Origin: JAAFIP01 sp043769005
GTDB taxonomy: Bacteria > Pseudomonadota > Gammaproteobacteria > Burkholderiales > Burkholderiaceae_C
Assembly: GCA_043769005.1 (NCBI GenBank)
Contig: JAYVJV010000239.1
Location: forward strand, 1-16,013
Reading direction: 5' to 3'
Length of the DNA: 16,013 nucleotides
In this document: one piece after another, positions 14,913-16,013 of the stretch
How the letters are laid out: every line of letters starts with the position of its first letter
Position numbering within the stretch: position 1 is the first letter of the stretch
Program-made: the position numbers and the translations under genes
The notes under the pieces: generated by a model
What the model saw: the letters and a program-made list of their open reading frames with translations, nothing else
The model's database searches: none
Told to the model about the DNA's origin: nothing

Positions 14913-15242
14913 ATGAATGCAGTTCCCAACACCTGGCAGGTGCAAGAAGCCAAAAATCGTTTTAGCGAGTTGATCGACCTGGCGCGCACGCAGGGCGACC
15001 AGGTGGTTACGCGCCACGGCAAGCCGGTGGCGATGGTGGTGGCGTATGCCGAGTATGCACCTGCGCGTACTGTCACGGTGACGGTCGAACATTACGAGGC
15101 ACTGCAACGCCAGGCGGCAGCCGCAACGCCTGCCAAGATGACAGCACAGGAGTTTGGTGCGACCTACAAAGACTGGATTGCAGAGCAAAATCGCATTGTG
15201 CAAGAGGTAGGTATTTTTGGCGCTGAGTACCGGGTGTGGTAA
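14913..15242 (+). CDS. Phd/YefM-type antitoxin with CcdA-like C-terminal tail
   Basis: 109 residues. The N-terminal part (about 8-48) is a Phd/YefM DNA-binding and dimerisation domain: WQVQEAKNRFSELIDLA, then VVTRHGKPVAMVV. The C-terminal tail (88-109) matches the toxin-binding end of F-plasmid CcdA: both end in G-x-F-x-x-E-x-R-x-W with identical spacing (here G100, F102, E105, R107, W109). The middle contains RTVTVTVEHYEAL (52-64), faintly like the CcdA start RITVTVDSDSYQLL. The following gene encodes a CcdB-family toxin six bases downstream, fitting a CcdB-neutralising tail. The protein should bind and neutralise the toxin and repress its own promoter at the palindrome 14877-14899. Like other antitoxins it is likely protease-sensitive. 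The Phd assignment is firm; the CcdA-like tail rests on a short motif. Confidence 0.88.
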   Translation: MNAVPNTWQVQEAKNRFSELIDLARTQGDQVVTRHGKPVAMVVAYAEYAPARTVTVTVEHYEALQRQAAAATPAKMTAQEFGATYKDWIAEQNRIVQEVGIFGAEYRVW

Positions 15243-15248
15243 TCAGGT

Positions 15249-15566
15249 ATGGCGCAATATGACGTGTATGCCAATAGCAATGCGGCGCAGCGACACCTTT
15301 TTCCCTATGTTGTGCAAATTCAATGTGATTCGCTGGACGGATTGCCTGCGCGAGTGGTCATTCCACTGCAACGGCCACGGATCGCATTTGACAGTCTTCC
15401 CAGGCGCTTGGGGCAGACCGTAATGGTGCAGGGTGAAGCGCTGTATGTAGCGGTGTACTTTATCTCTGCCGTACCACCCAAAATACTCAAATCACCCGTG
15501 GCTAATGTGATCGAGCAGCGTGCGATTTTGACCGATGCACTCGATGCCTTGCAAAGCGGCGTGTGA
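15249..15566 (+). CDS. ccdB: CcdB-family toxin (probable DNA gyrase poison)
   Basis: 105 residues, close to the 101 of F-plasmid CcdB. Shared features are the start (QYDVYANSN...HLFPYVVQIQ against QFKVYTYK...RLFVDVQ), the RVVIPL strand (35-40), VQGEALYVAVYFISAVPP and KILKSPVANVIEQRAIL. CcdB dimers trap the gyrase A subunit on cleaved DNA; the F-plasmid C-terminal W99-G100-I101 contacts gyrase. Here the last three residues are S-G-V, so the Trp is absent while the Gly and a branched aliphatic residue remain. It may still bind gyrase, or may be weakened or retargeted. The ATG lies six bases after the antitoxin stop, with AGG in the gap. Its stop overlaps the nudB start by four bases, an unusual link between a toxin and a housekeeping gene. 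Confidence 0.88.
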   Translation: MAQYDVYANSNAAQRHLFPYVVQIQCDSLDGLPARVVIPLQRPRIAFDSLPRRLGQTVMVQGEALYVAVYFISAVPPKILKSPVANVIEQRAILTDALDALQSGV

Positions 15567-16013
15567 CAGCAGTTTTGCAGCATTTCAAAATCCCCGTCTC
15601 CGTCCTGGTGGTGATCTACACCCCAGAGCAACAGGTGCTGCTGATCGAACGTGTGGATGCGCAGGGCCAACCCAGCAACTTGTGGCAATCGGTCACGGGC
15701 AGTCTGGACGCAGTGGATGAGCCGCCCGTGGTGGCTGCGCGGCGCGAGGTGTGGGAAGAAACAGGCATTGACGCAGACCAGCCAGGCCATGTGCTGACCG
15801 ACTGGCGCTTGCACAACGTGTACGACATTTACCCCACCTTCCTGCATCGCTACGCACCCGGCGTGCTGCGCAACACCGAGCATGTGTTTGGCCTGCAAGT
15901 GCCCGCAGGCACGGCAGTGCGGCTGAGTCCGAGTGAGCATGTGGCCTACCAGTGGCTGCCCTGCGCGGCGGCGGCCGACCTGTGCTTTTCAGCGACGAAC
16001 GCCCAGGCCGTGC
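15563..16013 (+). CDS. nudB: dihydroneopterin triphosphate pyrophosphatase NudB, 3' end beyond window
   Basis: The frame is open from GTG 15563 to the window edge, 150 codons, close to the full family length of about 150-160. The protein begins MTAVLQHFKIPVSVLVVIYTP, a typical NudB start, and continues with VLLIERVD and NLWQSVTGSLD. The Nudix box runs from G46 to REVWEETGI (61-69); it has six residues between the Gly and the first Glu rather than the usual five, which I recall as common in relatives. NTEHVFGLQVP (104-114) and SEHVAYQWLP are also NudB-like. The enzyme removes pyrophosphate from dihydroneopterin triphosphate, an early step of folate synthesis. The GTG overlaps the ccdB stop in GTGA, implying translational coupling; no ribosome-binding site of its own is clear. 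Its usual neighbour in relatives is aspS (from memory), so the toxin-antitoxin pair appears inserted between them. Confidence 0.88.
   Translation, partial: MTAVLQHFKIPVSVLVVIYTPEQQVLLIERVDAQGQPSNLWQSVTGSLDAVDEPPVVAARREVWEETGIDADQPGHVLTDWRLHNVYDIYPTFLHRYAPGVLRNTEHVFGLQVPAGTAVRLSPSEHVAYQWLPCAAAADLCFSATNAQAV

Noticed and set aside
15535..15720. A 61-codon open frame across the ccdB-nudB junction
   Set aside because: It is out of frame with both ccdB and nudB, whose products are clearly recognisable over the same bases.

Overview
The window looks like chromosomal DNA from a betaproteobacterium of the Comamonadaceae (Rhodoferax/Polaromonas-like). This is inferred from gene order and protein style: DUF971-ubiE-Tim44-like-ubiJ-ubiB, and fmdB-DUF502-aspS-nudB. 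No database search was possible. Every confident gene lies on the + strand. There is no gene-free stretch above 300 bases; the longest gaps are 6046-6201 and 2285-2425. I saw no rRNA, tRNA, CRISPR array or insertion sequence.

Layout. (1) 2-2284: the 3' part of a large FAD-oxidase/4Fe-4S/CCG-domain oxidoreductase, whose lysine codon usage switches abruptly near position 1143. (2) 2426-5505: an exported protein with duplicated FecR-like domains followed by a TpsB/FhaC-type outer-membrane transporter, with no TpsA partner in the window. (3) 5629-10250: DUF971 protein, ubiE, an exported Tim44-like protein, ubiJ and ubiB. This is a ubiquinone-biosynthesis cluster: UbiE does the C-methylation, UbiJ is the SCP2-type accessory factor and UbiB the ABC1-type ATPase. 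(4) 10341-11786: a sodium:solute symporter. (5) 11848-14801: FmdB-type zinc ribbon protein, DUF502 membrane protein and aspartyl-tRNA synthetase, closed by a strong intrinsic terminator. (6) 14913-15566: a toxin-antitoxin module with a CcdB-family toxin. Its antitoxin joins a Phd/YefM DNA-binding domain to a CcdA-like C-terminal tail. (7) 15563-end: nudB (dihydroneopterin triphosphate pyrophosphatase), cut by the window edge, whose GTG start overlaps the ccdB stop.

The most interesting part is the aspS-nudB gap. The antitoxin looks like a domain chimera, a perfect 8-bp inverted repeat sits on its predicted transcription start, and the folate gene nudB appears translationally coupled to the toxin gene behind the aspS terminator. 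Secondary points are the codon-usage breakpoint inside the first gene, the orphan FecR-TpsB pair with no room for a plug helix, a perfect palindrome encoding an in-frame insertion in AspRS, and residues suggesting that AspRS also charges tRNA(Asn).
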